NCBI GenBank assembly: GCA_964348275.1
Contig: CAYGBT010000009.1
Span: 28,694-92,693 of the forward strand
Source of the DNA: CSP1-5 sp964348275
GTDB lineage: Bacteria > Methylomirabilota > Methylomirabilia > Methylomirabilales > CSP1-5
Direction: 5' to 3'
Length of the DNA stretch: 64,000 nt
The notes under the pieces are model-generated. The model ran no database searches. It was not told the DNA's origin and saw nothing but the letters and a program-made list of their open reading frames with translations. The translations under genes were made by a program, and so were the position numbers. Below, piece after piece: positions 17,153-25,243 of the stretch. Within the stretch, counting starts at the first letter, position 1. Every line of letters starts with the position of its first letter.

Positions 17153-17614
17153 TCAGCACGGGACTCGGCGTGCTCGCATTTCGCGTTCCTTCCGTACGAT
17201 CTCACTCGTGTCGATCCGGATAATGTTCCCCTCCTGATCGTAGCCATACCCATTGGCCCGCAGGATGGAGTCGAGGGCCTGCCGCCAGGGGACGTCCGTG
17301 AGCTGCACCGTCACGCGACCACGGACCTCCCGTCCCACCACAATATTCAACCCGCTTACTTGCTCAATGATCCGGAGCAGACGGTCGATCTCCACCGCCC
17401 GGAAATCGATCGTCACGCGTTTCGGAGCGTTCGCCGTTTCTTCGAACTCAGCCGCTTCGGCGAATACAGTCAGCATCAGGAGACCGAGGCCCCCAATGAA
17501 GAGGCAGAACCTCCTCGTTCTCAACGATCTCGGCCGCCGTACGGATCTCCCTTGCTTCCCGTTAACGCCCGGGATGTTCCGGACCGCCCTCCATAGCGTG
17601 ACTGCCAGAGTCAA
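17153..17614 (-). CDS. Secretin N-domain (STN/PilQ-like) protein, short
   Basis: After a hydrophobic signal/anchor segment (about residues 36-54), residues 65-140 match the secretin/TonB short N-terminal domain: V-T-I-D-F-R-A-V-E-I-D-R-L-L-R-I-I-E, then G-L-N-I-V-V-G, G-x-V-T-V-Q-L-T-D-V-P-W and L-D-S-I-L. In PilQ-type secretins this domain precedes the pore-forming part, which is entirely absent: the frame ends at residue 153. It may be a stand-alone periplasmic STN protein or a remnant. The start is uncertain: the longest frame begins with TTG at 17614, and another TTG at 17524 lies just before the signal segment. Confidence 0.7.
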   Translation of the reverse strand: MTLAVTLWRAVRNIPGVNGKQGRSVRRPRSLRTRRFCLFIGGLGLLMLTVFAEAAEFEETANAPKRVTIDFRAVEIDRLLRIIEQVSGLNIVVGREVRGRVTVQLTDVPWRQALDSILRANGYGYDQEGNIIRIDTSEIVRKEREMRARRVPC

Positions 17615-17631
17615 ACCTCAGGTCCCCCGTC

Positions 17632-20505
17632 TCACTTCATCGCTTCCAACAGGATATGGACAGGGTGTTTCGCGGTTCGACCCGTCCCGTGTAGGATCTG
17701 CTGCCGACAGGAGACCCCGGGGGCCACGATCTCCACCTCGGGTGGCGTCGCCTCGAGAGTGGGAAAGAGTCGAAGCCCACCGACCGCCATGGAGAGGTCG
17801 TAGTGTTCCTCTTCGTACCCAAAGCTCCCTGCCATGCCACAACAGCCGGAATTGAGCTCCCGGACTTCCAGGAGAGGGATGAGGCTCAGAAGCTCCAAGA
17901 GGTGTTGGGTTCCGACCAACGCCTTCTGGTGGCAGTGCCCATGGAGGAGAACCTGCTTTGGCGTCTGGTGGAAGTGGCTGGTGAGCTCCTCTCGAGGATG
18001 ACGTTTAAGGATAAACTCCTCCAACAGGTAACTCTCCGCGGCGACCAATTCAGCCTCCTCCGTATTCACTAAGTCCCGGTACTCATCCCGGAGGGTGAGG
18101 AGGCAGCTTGGCTCACATCCGACGAGGGGAACGCCTTCTAGCACATGGCGATACAACACCCCCACATTCGTGCGAGCGAGCGCCTGCGCCTCCCTGAGAA
18201 GCCCTTTGGAGATCATTGGCCGCCCACAGCAACTGATTTCCGCCAGGCGGACCTGATAGCCGAGGCGCTCCAGAAGCTCTATGGCCGCCTGCCCTACGTC
18301 GGGGGAATAGTAGGTCATGAAGGTGTCCGTCAGGAGGAGTACCTGGCCTCGATTGCCGAGGGGTGATCCTCTTCTCCGATACCACTGGGGGAGCGTCGGC
18401 CGGACGAATTTGGGGAGAGGCCGTCTCCGGTCAATGCCGAGCCCAAACTGGAGAAGCCACCGGATGCCGGGCAGGGCATGTGTCCAATTCGAAAAGGGGG
18501 CAAGCCGGCTCCCCCACCTCCCTACGATCTGGGGATGTGCAAAGAATCTGGCCCGCAGGGGGACTCCGTGGCGCTGGTAGTATTTTGTCAACACCTCTGC
18601 CTTCAACTTGGCCATGTCCACGTTAGAAGGACACTCTCCCTTGCACCCCTTACATTCGAGACAGAGGTCCAAGGTCTCATACAGCCGCCTCCCCCCCAAT
18701 TCTTCGGGGGGTACTTTCCCCGACAGGATCAGGCGCAGCGCATTGGCTCTGCCCCGGGTGCTATGCTCCTCATCCCCAGTCGCCATGTAGGAGGGGCACA
18801 TCGTCCCCTCCAGCCGCTTCCGACACGCTCCAATCCCCGTGCACAATTCGACTGCCGCGGCGAATCCCCCCTCTCGCCGAAAGCTCTGAACCGTCGAGAT
18901 CTCGAGTGTTCGATAGTCAGGGCCGTACCGAAGATTCTCGGTCATGGCAGGCGCATCGACGATCTTTCCCGGGTTCATGAGATTCTCGGGATCGAAAACG
19001 TGCTTGACCTGCCGGAAGACCTCAGCGAGGCGAGGGCCAAAGAATTTGGGGATCCATTGGCTTCTGGCCAGGCCGTCTCCATGCTCCCCACTCATCGCTC
19101 CGCCGTACTCGAGGACCAAGTTGCTCACTTCTTCCGCGATGGCCCGCATCCTCTCGACCTCGGCCTCCTCCTTGAGATTGAGGATCGGTCGGAGGTGCAA
19201 GCACCCCACGCTGGCGTGGCCGTAAACCGCCGCTTCGGTCCCATGCTTGGCCACGATGTGACGAAATTCCTTGAGATAGCTGCCTAACTTCTCCGGGGCC
19301 ACTGCCGTATCCTCTACGAAGGTGACCGGCTTCCTCTCGCCTTTCATCCCCAGGAGCAGGCCGAGCCCGGCCTTCCGGATCTGCCAAACCCGTTGTTGTT
19401 CTTCGACCGAGACGGCCCACCGGCACGCATGGCCCAATCCTCTCCTCTCAACGAGGTCTGTGAGTTGCGCTTCCTTGTCCCGAATCTCCATTTCTGAGGA
19501 CCCGTAGAGCTCCACCAGAAGCAGCGCCCGAGGATCTCCATCCACAAAGGTCATCTGACGGGCATACTCGAGCGTCTCCCGGGTCAGATCGAGGATGCAC
19601 TTATCGAGAAGCTCGATGGCGGCCGGCCCGAGAGGGAGAAGTTCCGCCGCAGTTTCGCAGGCCGCCTGGATGTCATCAAAGTGGAGGAGAGCCAGGGCGG
19701 TCCACTTCGGTCGTGGGACGAGCCGGACCTTGGCCTCAAGGACCACCCCCAATGTCCCCTCGGAACCGGCCAGCAGCTTGGCCAGATTCCAGGGGACCTC
19801 CCTCACCAACTCATCCAGGTTGTACCCACTCACGCGGCGAAGGATGTGCGGATACCGATTCAGAATCTCCGCCCGGTTCGCCGCAAGGATCTCCTGGATC
19901 GCTTGGGTGATGCGCGCCTCCGTCCCATTCCCTTTTGAGAGGTTATTCAGTTCCTGCGGGGAACGAGCCCCTAGGGTCAGTTCCTCCCCACTGGAAAGGA
20001 GAACTTTGAGCTCCAGAAGGTGGTCTACGGTTTTCCCGTACAGTATCGAGTGCGCCCCGGCCGAATTGTTCCCGATCATTCCCCCGATAGTTGCCCGGCT
20101 GCTGGTGGCCACATCAGGACCAAACTGGAGAGCATGCGGACGGAGGGAGGCGTTCAGCTCGTCGAGGACGACCCCCGGTTGTAGCCGGACCCATCCTTCT
20201 GCATGGTTCACCTCCAGGATCCGGTGGAGATGTTTCGACATATCGAGAATCAAGGCCCGCCCCACGGCCTGCCCCGCGAGGCTGGTCCCCGCGCCTCGGG
20301 GAAGTATCGGAACAGCATACTCTCGCGCGATCGCCACCGCCGTCCTCACATCCTCCTGATCCTTGGGGAGGATGACCCCTATCGGATCGATGGCGTAGAT
20401 GCTCGCATCGGTACTGTACAGAAGGGTGGAGTAGGGGTCAAAGTGAACCGCTCCCCTAATCCGTTTCTGGAGATCGCGTGCCAAATGATCCACGGATGGA
20501 TCCAT
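17632..20505 (-). CDS. FAD-linked oxidase fused to Fe-S/CCG oxidoreductase (GlcD-GlcF-like)
   Basis: This 957-residue fusion is predicted to oxidise a 2-hydroxy acid such as glycolate or D-lactate and pass electrons to the membrane. Residues 30-470 are the FAD-binding and FAD-oxidase C-terminal domains (P-R-G-A-G-T-S-L-A-G-Q, T-I-G-G-M-I-G-N-N-S-A-G, S-x-E-G-T-L-G, and E-H-G-D-G near 456). Residues 540-640 hold two ferredoxin-like cysteine clusters (C-x-G-x-G-x-C and C-L-E-C-K-G-C-K-G-E-C-P). The end has two CCG domains (S-C-C-G-R-P and S-G-C-C-G-M-A-G). The substrate cannot be read from sequence. The glycerate 2-kinase at 1.8-3.2 kb would fit a glycolate route. Confidence 0.9.
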   Translation of the reverse strand: MDPSVDHLARDLQKRIRGAVHFDPYSTLLYSTDASIYAIDPIGVILPKDQEDVRTAVAIAREYAVPILPRGAGTSLAGQAVGRALILDMSKHLHRILEVNHAEGWVRLQPGVVLDELNASLRPHALQFGPDVATSSRATIGGMIGNNSAGAHSILYGKTVDHLLELKVLLSSGEELTLGARSPQELNNLSKGNGTEARITQAIQEILAANRAEILNRYPHILRRVSGYNLDELVREVPWNLAKLLAGSEGTLGVVLEAKVRLVPRPKWTALALLHFDDIQAACETAAELLPLGPAAIELLDKCILDLTRETLEYARQMTFVDGDPRALLLVELYGSSEMEIRDKEAQLTDLVERRGLGHACRWAVSVEEQQRVWQIRKAGLGLLLGMKGERKPVTFVEDTAVAPEKLGSYLKEFRHIVAKHGTEAAVYGHASVGCLHLRPILNLKEEAEVERMRAIAEEVSNLVLEYGGAMSGEHGDGLARSQWIPKFFGPRLAEVFRQVKHVFDPENLMNPGKIVDAPAMTENLRYGPDYRTLEISTVQSFRREGGFAAAVELCTGIGACRKRLEGTMCPSYMATGDEEHSTRGRANALRLILSGKVPPEELGGRRLYETLDLCLECKGCKGECPSNVDMAKLKAEVLTKYYQRHGVPLRARFFAHPQIVGRWGSRLAPFSNWTHALPGIRWLLQFGLGIDRRRPLPKFVRPTLPQWYRRRGSPLGNRGQVLLLTDTFMTYYSPDVGQAAIELLERLGYQVRLAEISCCGRPMISKGLLREAQALARTNVGVLYRHVLEGVPLVGCEPSCLLTLRDEYRDLVNTEEAELVAAESYLLEEFILKRHPREELTSHFHQTPKQVLLHGHCHQKALVGTQHLLELLSLIPLLEVRELNSGCCGMAGSFGYEEEHYDLSMAVGGLRLFPTLEATPPEVEIVAPGVSCRQQILHGTGRTAKHPVHILLEAMK

Positions 20506-20725
20506 TGTAGTCGGACGGTGTTTGACCGGACGAGTCCCCCTACGTCCACTCCGTAGGTGCAGGATGCTTCCGCTCCAAAGGACGGGGACCTGCGACTGTC
20601 TTCACCCTTTTTCCTGCCGCTGGTTTTGGCTACTATAGCACAGGAGAAGACTCGATTCATCTCGGCTGGACGGGATGCAGTCGGGCAGGCAGGCGAGGTG
20701 TACCCGGCGGGAGGAAGGAGTGTGC

Positions 20726-21034
20726 ATGAGCCGAATCGAGGCCCTGCAAGAGCTGCTCAAGAAAGATCCCAGTGACGCCTTACTCCACTACATGCTCGCG
20801 AACGAGTACTTCAACGCGGGACAGTATGTGGAGTGTATTGCGGCGATGGAGAAGTATCTCAGTCTGGCGGAGGATGAGGGAGCAGCCTACCGGACGCTCG
20901 CTCAGGCCCTGGTGAATGTGGGCAGGGTCCCAGAAGCACGCCAGGCTTATGAAGCCGGGAGCCGAGCTGCGGTGAAATTTGGCCATCCGGGCATGGCGGA
21001 GGAATATCAGGAAATCCTGAAGGACCTCGGGTGA
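20726..21034 (+). CDS. Small TPR protein
   Basis: A 102-residue protein with about two and a half tetratricopeptide units (A-L-L-H-Y-M-L-A-N-E-Y-F-N-A-G-Q-Y and A-Y-R-T-L-A-Q-A-L-V-N-V-G-R). These would form a protein-protein interaction scaffold. The ATG at 20726 is preceded by GGAGG/AAGGAG with good spacing; a longer upstream frame lacks this. It is on the plus strand, opposite its neighbours, and faces the small Lrp-type gene. No signal peptide; presumably cytoplasmic, with unknown partner. Confidence 0.8.
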   Translation: MSRIEALQELLKKDPSDALLHYMLANEYFNAGQYVECIAAMEKYLSLAEDEGAAYRTLAQALVNVGRVPEARQAYEAGSRAAVKFGHPGMAEEYQEILKDLG

Positions 21035-21097
21035 CTTCTCAGCCTTGGTCCCCGCTCCCGAGAGGAAGCATCGGCCCAGGGGAGTGGCCGCACATGC

Positions 21098-21331
21098 TTA
21101 CATCTCCGCTGCCACCAACGTCTCCGTTACCTGGACGCCCTGGACACCTCGAATTTGGCTAACGACGAGACGGGAGAGAGAGCTCAGTGTCTTGGCTTCG
21201 ATCTGGATGATCGCATCCCAGCGGCCAAAGACCAGGATGATATCCTTGACACCTGGAATGACACTGATCTGAGAAATCGCAGGTGCTTCGAATCCCGGCA
21301 TCAAGCGGACCAAGACATATCCTTTTACCAT
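21098..21331 (-). CDS. Stand-alone Lrp/AsnC ligand-binding (RAM) domain protein
   Basis: The 77 residues match the effector-binding alpha-beta sandwich of Lrp/AsnC regulators (Y-V-L-V-R-L-x-P-G, then I-P-G-V-K-D-I, F-G-x-W-D-A-I-I-Q-I, and a final G-V-Q-x-T-E-T-L-V). There is no helix-turn-helix domain. Such proteins are thought to bind small ligands or partner with full-length regulators. The ATG at 21331 follows GGGAGG at four bases, better than the first methionine 15 bases upstream. Confidence 0.85.
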   Translation of the reverse strand: MVKGYVLVRLMPGFEAPAISQISVIPGVKDIILVFGRWDAIIQIEAKTLSSLSRLVVSQIRGVQGVQVTETLVAAEM

Positions 21332-21605
21332 TGCTCCTCCCTTCATACCTCGCGTATCCAGCGTCGCTGCATCCGAGGAAAGTCCCCCGACACAGACCGA
21401 CTCTCATCGGCCGATAGGACTCTCTGGCGCCTCGCCATATACCCGCCAGCGGCCTGGACGTCCAATCCCTCGGGGCGAGGGAAACAAGGACGCAATAGTC
21501 GCTCCATGGTTGGTACCGTAAGAGGCCATGAAGTCTCTGTCAAGGGAAAGGCGGCCGCCCCATGGGGAATCCACGGCAACCGACCTTCACTGGGAGGCCA
21601 TTTTG

Positions 21606-22814
21606 TTACGGATGATTCGGGGAGAGATCTTTCGGGAGCCGCACTGGGTCTTCTTCGAGGGGGTCGTAGATCACCTTCAGCTTCTGACCGGCGCGCAAGG
21701 GGCCCTCCTCATCCCGGATCCCGTTGAGAAGGGCGAGGTCCCATGCTCGATTCTCCGTTCCCCAGAGACGCCGGGCAATCTCCTTCAAGTTCTGTCCCTC
21801 TCGGGCAGTCAAGATCCTGATGCGTTTTCGCTCCGTGGGCTTACCATACACCAACCCGTCCAACCGAGCCTTAAACGCATCTGCCTTTACCTCGAGGGGT
21901 CTTCCGTCCTCCGGTGTGAGGATGTCGATCATGACCCGTGCCCGGTCGATCCGCTCTAACGTATCCGGGTGGGTCGCTCGGAAGGCGTGATATCCGATGC
22001 CACTGAGACGACTCCGGATCTGTAGCGTCCGCATGAAACTCATCAATCCCCGGGGATCGTAGCCCGCTTTCAGGGCCCACCGTAGCCCTTTTTCATCCGA
22101 TTCCAGCTCCGCCTCCCGACCGTAGCCGAGGAGGATCTGGGTAGCAATTTCATTAGAGAGCGCCGCCCAACCGGCCGTGTTTTCCCGGCCCCCCGGACTC
22201 ACGACGGCAAGGCCCAAGGTCACGATCTGTGCCCCCAGGGCACGGGTCATCTGCTCAGCCGAATGATGGGAGGTGACATGGGCGATCTCGTGTCCCAAGA
22301 CCGCCGCCAGCTCCGCCTCGTTATTCAGCTCGGCCAAGATCCCCCGCGTCACGTAGACGTACCCCCCGGGGACGGCAAAGGCGTTAATCATCGGATGGTC
22401 GACCACGGTAAACAGAAATTTGAAGGGGCTGGATTCCGCCTGCTTCAAGACGCGCTGGCCGACCTGGGTTACATAGGCCTGAAGCGCCGCATCCCGGTAG
22501 TAGCCGAATTTATTCAGGATCTCCCGGTGGACCTTTCTCCCAATCGCCTCCTCCTTTTCCTCCGATATTACCGAAAAGGCAGAGGCGAACGGCCCGCCGT
22601 GGAAAAGTTCCCAGGCGATGCCCCCCAAAACAAGAAGCATTTTCTTAAGGAAGCCTCGCCGGTTTAGCCCCGCACAACAGAAGCAGCTACCTGCGTGTCC
22701 TATCTTTTCTACTCCCGGCGGCATCTCCTTCGCCTCGGATCGTGTGCCTCTCCTCATTCCCAACTTCCACTCGGATAAAGCATCGTATTTATCTCCGCCC
22801 CCCCGGTATCTCAC
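21606..22814 (-). CDS. M48-family metalloprotease with LysM-like C terminus, probable Tat substrate
   Basis: A BepA/HtpX-type zinc protease: H-E-I-A-H near residue 175 supplies the zinc ligands, and E-L-E-S-D-E about 57 residues later supplies the third. The region L-N-R-R-G-F-L-K-K followed by a hydrophobic stretch (about residues 50-72) matches a twin-arginine signal, so it is probably exported folded. Residues 345-395 resemble a LysM peptidoglycan-binding domain (E-G-Q-N-L-K-E-I-A-R-R-L-W-G, L-N-G-I, L-R-A-G-Q-K-L-K-V). The true start is not clear: methionines at 22814, 22757 and 22724 are all possible. A role in outer-membrane protein quality control is an inference from the family. Confidence 0.85.
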   Translation of the reverse strand: MRYRGGGDKYDALSEWKLGMRRGTRSEAKEMPPGVEKIGHAGSCFCCAGLNRRGFLKKMLLVLGGIAWELFHGGPFASAFSVISEEKEEAIGRKVHREILNKFGYYRDAALQAYVTQVGQRVLKQAESSPFKFLFTVVDHPMINAFAVPGGYVYVTRGILAELNNEAELAAVLGHEIAHVTSHHSAEQMTRALGAQIVTLGLAVVSPGGRENTAGWAALSNEIATQILLGYGREAELESDEKGLRWALKAGYDPRGLMSFMRTLQIRSRLSGIGYHAFRATHPDTLERIDRARVMIDILTPEDGRPLEVKADAFKARLDGLVYGKPTERKRIRILTAREGQNLKEIARRLWGTENRAWDLALLNGIRDEEGPLRAGQKLKVIYDPLEEDPVRLPKDLSPNHP

Positions 22815-23060
22815 GGTTTCCGGAGGAATCCGCAGTGCGAGGCTGAGCCCCTTCTCCCAGCAAGCCTTCAGGATACTCCATCGCCACGAGTTTGCCCCGA
22901 GAGCGCCTCGTATGCTGCCACTTATAATATCAGCTCTACGATGATTCCGGCAACCCGATTAGGTGGGGTCGGTGGTGGGGAATCTACAGAGCTCCTAAGA
23001 TGAGGATTTCGTTGACTGAATGGCCCTTATCCGACGACCGACGAATCGGTTTCCGAGCTA
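22815..23060. other. Gene-free stretch before MITE copy B
   Basis: Together with the element that follows, this makes a 347-base gap between the M48 gene and the HAMP gene. I see no coding frame, strong promoter or terminator in the 246 bases listed here. Confidence 0.5.
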
Positions 23061-23162
23061 GTACCGTTCCAACTATTTTCTGCCAACTTTTCGCTGGAGA
23101 AGCTCACGACTGGTGGAAGAAGTCCCGCCCCTCAAATTCGGCGTATCAAGTTGGAACGGCAC
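23061..23162. mobile_element. MITE-like element, copy B (102 bp)
   Basis: This is copy A of 16554-16652 in reverse orientation. The ends are GTACCGTTCCAA on the left and TTGGAACGGCAC on the right, flanked by TA at 23059-23060 and 23163-23164. The right-hand TA is part of the TAG stop codon of the HAMP gene. Because the pre-insertion site would also have read TAG, the insertion leaves the protein unchanged. Confidence 0.7.
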
Positions 23163-23800
23163 TAGTTCCCCGCTTCTCGGCCGACTTTTAGGCGCGCGAG
23201 AACCATTTGCGCCTCCCGGGCTTTCTCCAAGAGCGCGGTGAGATCCTTCTCGAGGGAGTCATTCGATCCATTCCTGACTCCGTCGATAAGCGTTTCGAGC
23301 TGGGATGCCAGATCTTCCAGAGGGTGTTGGGTGTCCCGGACGGTTTCGCCCAGGCTTACGATAGCCCGGTTCACGGCCGTCTCCAGCTCCATGAGATCAT
23401 CCCCCTTGCGGAGCTTGAACTGACCAGACAGATCGCCTGCCGCCATCTTATCCACCACCTGGTGGAAACGATAGATGGGACCGGCAAACCGGTGAGTGAC
23501 AAAAACGCTCATGAAGGCCGAAACGACCATGCCCAGAAAGATGGCCGGCCAGATCCGAAACCCCAAGGCCCGGAGGTCCTGAAGGATTGCCTTCTTGGCA
23601 GCGGTAGAGGCCGAGGAGTACAGAAGAACATCGAGAGGGATATAGAGGAAGACGATAATCAGGAAGGAAGATATCAGCAGGGGAACGAGCGACAGGAATA
23701 GATACTTCCGCTGGATCTCATGGACGTAGAATTGTCGCCGTCGCGCCCGTTGATGCCCCAATTCACCCCTCCCGTTAAATATCTCCCGCAAGCCGAGCAC
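23162..23800 (-). CDS. Membrane protein with HAMP domain
   Basis: The 212 residues contain two transmembrane segments (about 33-55 and 82-104) bracketing a short periplasmic part, then a HAMP linker (H-R-F-A-G-P-I-Y-R-F through A-A-G-D-L-S-G-Q-F-x-L-R-x-G-D-D-L-x-E-L, about 107-160), and a coiled-coil tail. No kinase, methyl-accepting or cyclase output domain follows. It lies 36 bases downstream of the NtrX-type regulator, so it probably belongs to the same signalling unit and may modulate the sensor. The start codon is GTG. Its stop codon is shared with the flank of a MITE-like element. Confidence 0.8.
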   Translation of the reverse strand: MLGLREIFNGRGELGHQRARRRQFYVHEIQRKYLFLSLVPLLISSFLIIVFLYIPLDVLLYSSASTAAKKAILQDLRALGFRIWPAIFLGMVVSAFMSVFVTHRFAGPIYRFHQVVDKMAAGDLSGQFKLRKGDDLMELETAVNRAIVSLGETVRDTQHPLEDLASQLETLIDGVRNGSNDSLEKDLTALLEKAREAQMVLARLKVGREAGN

Positions 23801-23836
23801 TCCCCGGCTTCCTCCCCTCCCGGGCTCCGGCCATCC

Positions 23837-25243
23837 TCATGCGCTCCTTTCCCGGTCGGGATGATTCCCGATGCCAAACGCCTTCAGCTTCCGGTGGAGG
23901 TTAGACCGCTCGATTTTCAAGCGCTCCGCCGTCCGCGTGACGTTCCACTGGTTTTCCTCCAGGCGCATGAGGATAAATTCCCGCTCGAACCGGTTTCGCG
24001 CCTCACGGAGCGATGCGGTTCGCCAACCCCCTGAATTTAAAAAGGTTTCCTCTTCACGACCCGGGCGAGCCCGCAGGGCAGGCTCCACATTGGATCCGCG
24101 AATAACCTCTCCTGGCACCATAATCACCAACCGCTCGATAACGTTCTTCAGCTCTCGAACGTTCCCGGGCCAAGAATGTTGCAAGAACAGTTCCATCGCG
24201 TCCGCCGAGAGGGCCTTTTGCCGCTTCCCGTATTCCGCGCAGAACCCCTTCAGGAAATGCCGGCCCAGCAAAGCGATATCCTCCCGACGCTCTCGCAGCG
24301 GCGGAACCTCAACCGGGACAACGTTCAGGCGATAGTACAGATCCTCCCGAAATCGCCCCGCAAGGGTCTCCTCTTCCAGATCCTTATTGGAGGCGGCGAT
24401 AACCCGCACATCCACCCGGATGGCCTCGGTCCCCCCCACCCGTTCAAAGGTCTGCTCTTGAAGCACCCGGAGGACTTTGGCCTGAGTCTTGAGACTCATG
24501 TCGCCAACCTCGTCAAGAAAAATGGTCCCGCCATCAGCAATCTCGAATTTTCCGCGGCGACTCGTGAGGGCGCCGGTGAAGGCCCCCTTCTCGTGGCCAA
24601 AGAGCTCACTCTCGATCAGTTCGTCAGGGATAGCGGCACAGTTGACCTCGACAAAGGGTTTCTCCCGCCTGAGGCTCGTCCGATGAATGGCCCGGGCAAT
24701 CAGTTCCTTCCCGGTTCCGCTCTCTCCTCGTATCAAGACCCGCCCGTGACTGGGCGCCACCGACTCGACCTGCTGCAGGATCCTGCGGATCGCTGGACTT
24801 TCGCCCACAATCTCGTACTGTCGCTCTAGGTGCTCTCGCAACGCCCGGTTCTCTTGCAGGAGGCGTTGCTGCTCGAGGCCGTGCCGGACTGCCAAGAGGG
24901 TCCGTTCGATGGTTGGAGGTTTCTCGATGAAGTCGTAGGCCCCCAGCTTGATGGCCCGAACCGCCGTCTCGATGTTCGCGTGTCCGGAAATCATGATCAC
25001 GGGCGTCTCAGGGACCATTCCCCTCAAGGCATCAAGAACGTGCAGTCCATCCATCCCCGGAAGCCAGATATCCAAGATCACGAGGTCGGGAGATGAGCGC
25101 TGAACCTCGGAGAGCGCCTGTTCTCCGCTCTGCGCGGTCCGCACCCGATACCCTTCATCGGTCAGGATATCCTCGATCACCTTGAGGATGTTGAGTTCAT
25201 CATCGACGACCAGGATATCTTCTCGCGGCATGGCCTGCCTCAT
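23837..25243 (-). CDS. NtrC-family sigma-54 response regulator (NtrX-like)
   Basis: A 468-residue transcription activator: receiver domain (1-125) with phospho-acceptor Asp58 in L-V-I-L-D-I-W; AAA+ domain (about 145-385) with G-E-S-G-T-G-K-E and the sigma-54 contact loop G-A-F-T-G-A; and a Fis-type helix-turn-helix at the C terminus (N-V-T-R-T-A-E-R-L-K-I-E-R-S-N-L-H-R-K-L). Its ATG overlaps the stop codon of the sensor kinase gene as ATGA. The pair looks like NtrY/NtrX, which in other bacteria respond to nitrogen or redox status; the stimulus here is unknown. A candidate sigma-54 site appears at 62.4 kb. Confidence 0.93.
   Translation of the reverse strand: MRQAMPREDILVVDDELNILKVIEDILTDEGYRVRTAQSGEQALSEVQRSSPDLVILDIWLPGMDGLHVLDALRGMVPETPVIMISGHANIETAVRAIKLGAYDFIEKPPTIERTLLAVRHGLEQQRLLQENRALREHLERQYEIVGESPAIRRILQQVESVAPSHGRVLIRGESGTGKELIARAIHRTSLRREKPFVEVNCAAIPDELIESELFGHEKGAFTGALTSRRGKFEIADGGTIFLDEVGDMSLKTQAKVLRVLQEQTFERVGGTEAIRVDVRVIAASNKDLEEETLAGRFREDLYYRLNVVPVEVPPLRERREDIALLGRHFLKGFCAEYGKRQKALSADAMELFLQHSWPGNVRELKNVIERLVIMVPGEVIRGSNVEPALRARPGREEETFLNSGGWRTASLREARNRFEREFILMRLEENQWNVTRTAERLKIERSNLHRKLKAFGIGNHPDRERSA

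Noticed and set aside
19595..20359. 254-codon plus-strand frame inside the oxidoreductase gene
   Set aside because: Serine- and arginine-rich shadow sequence without any motif.
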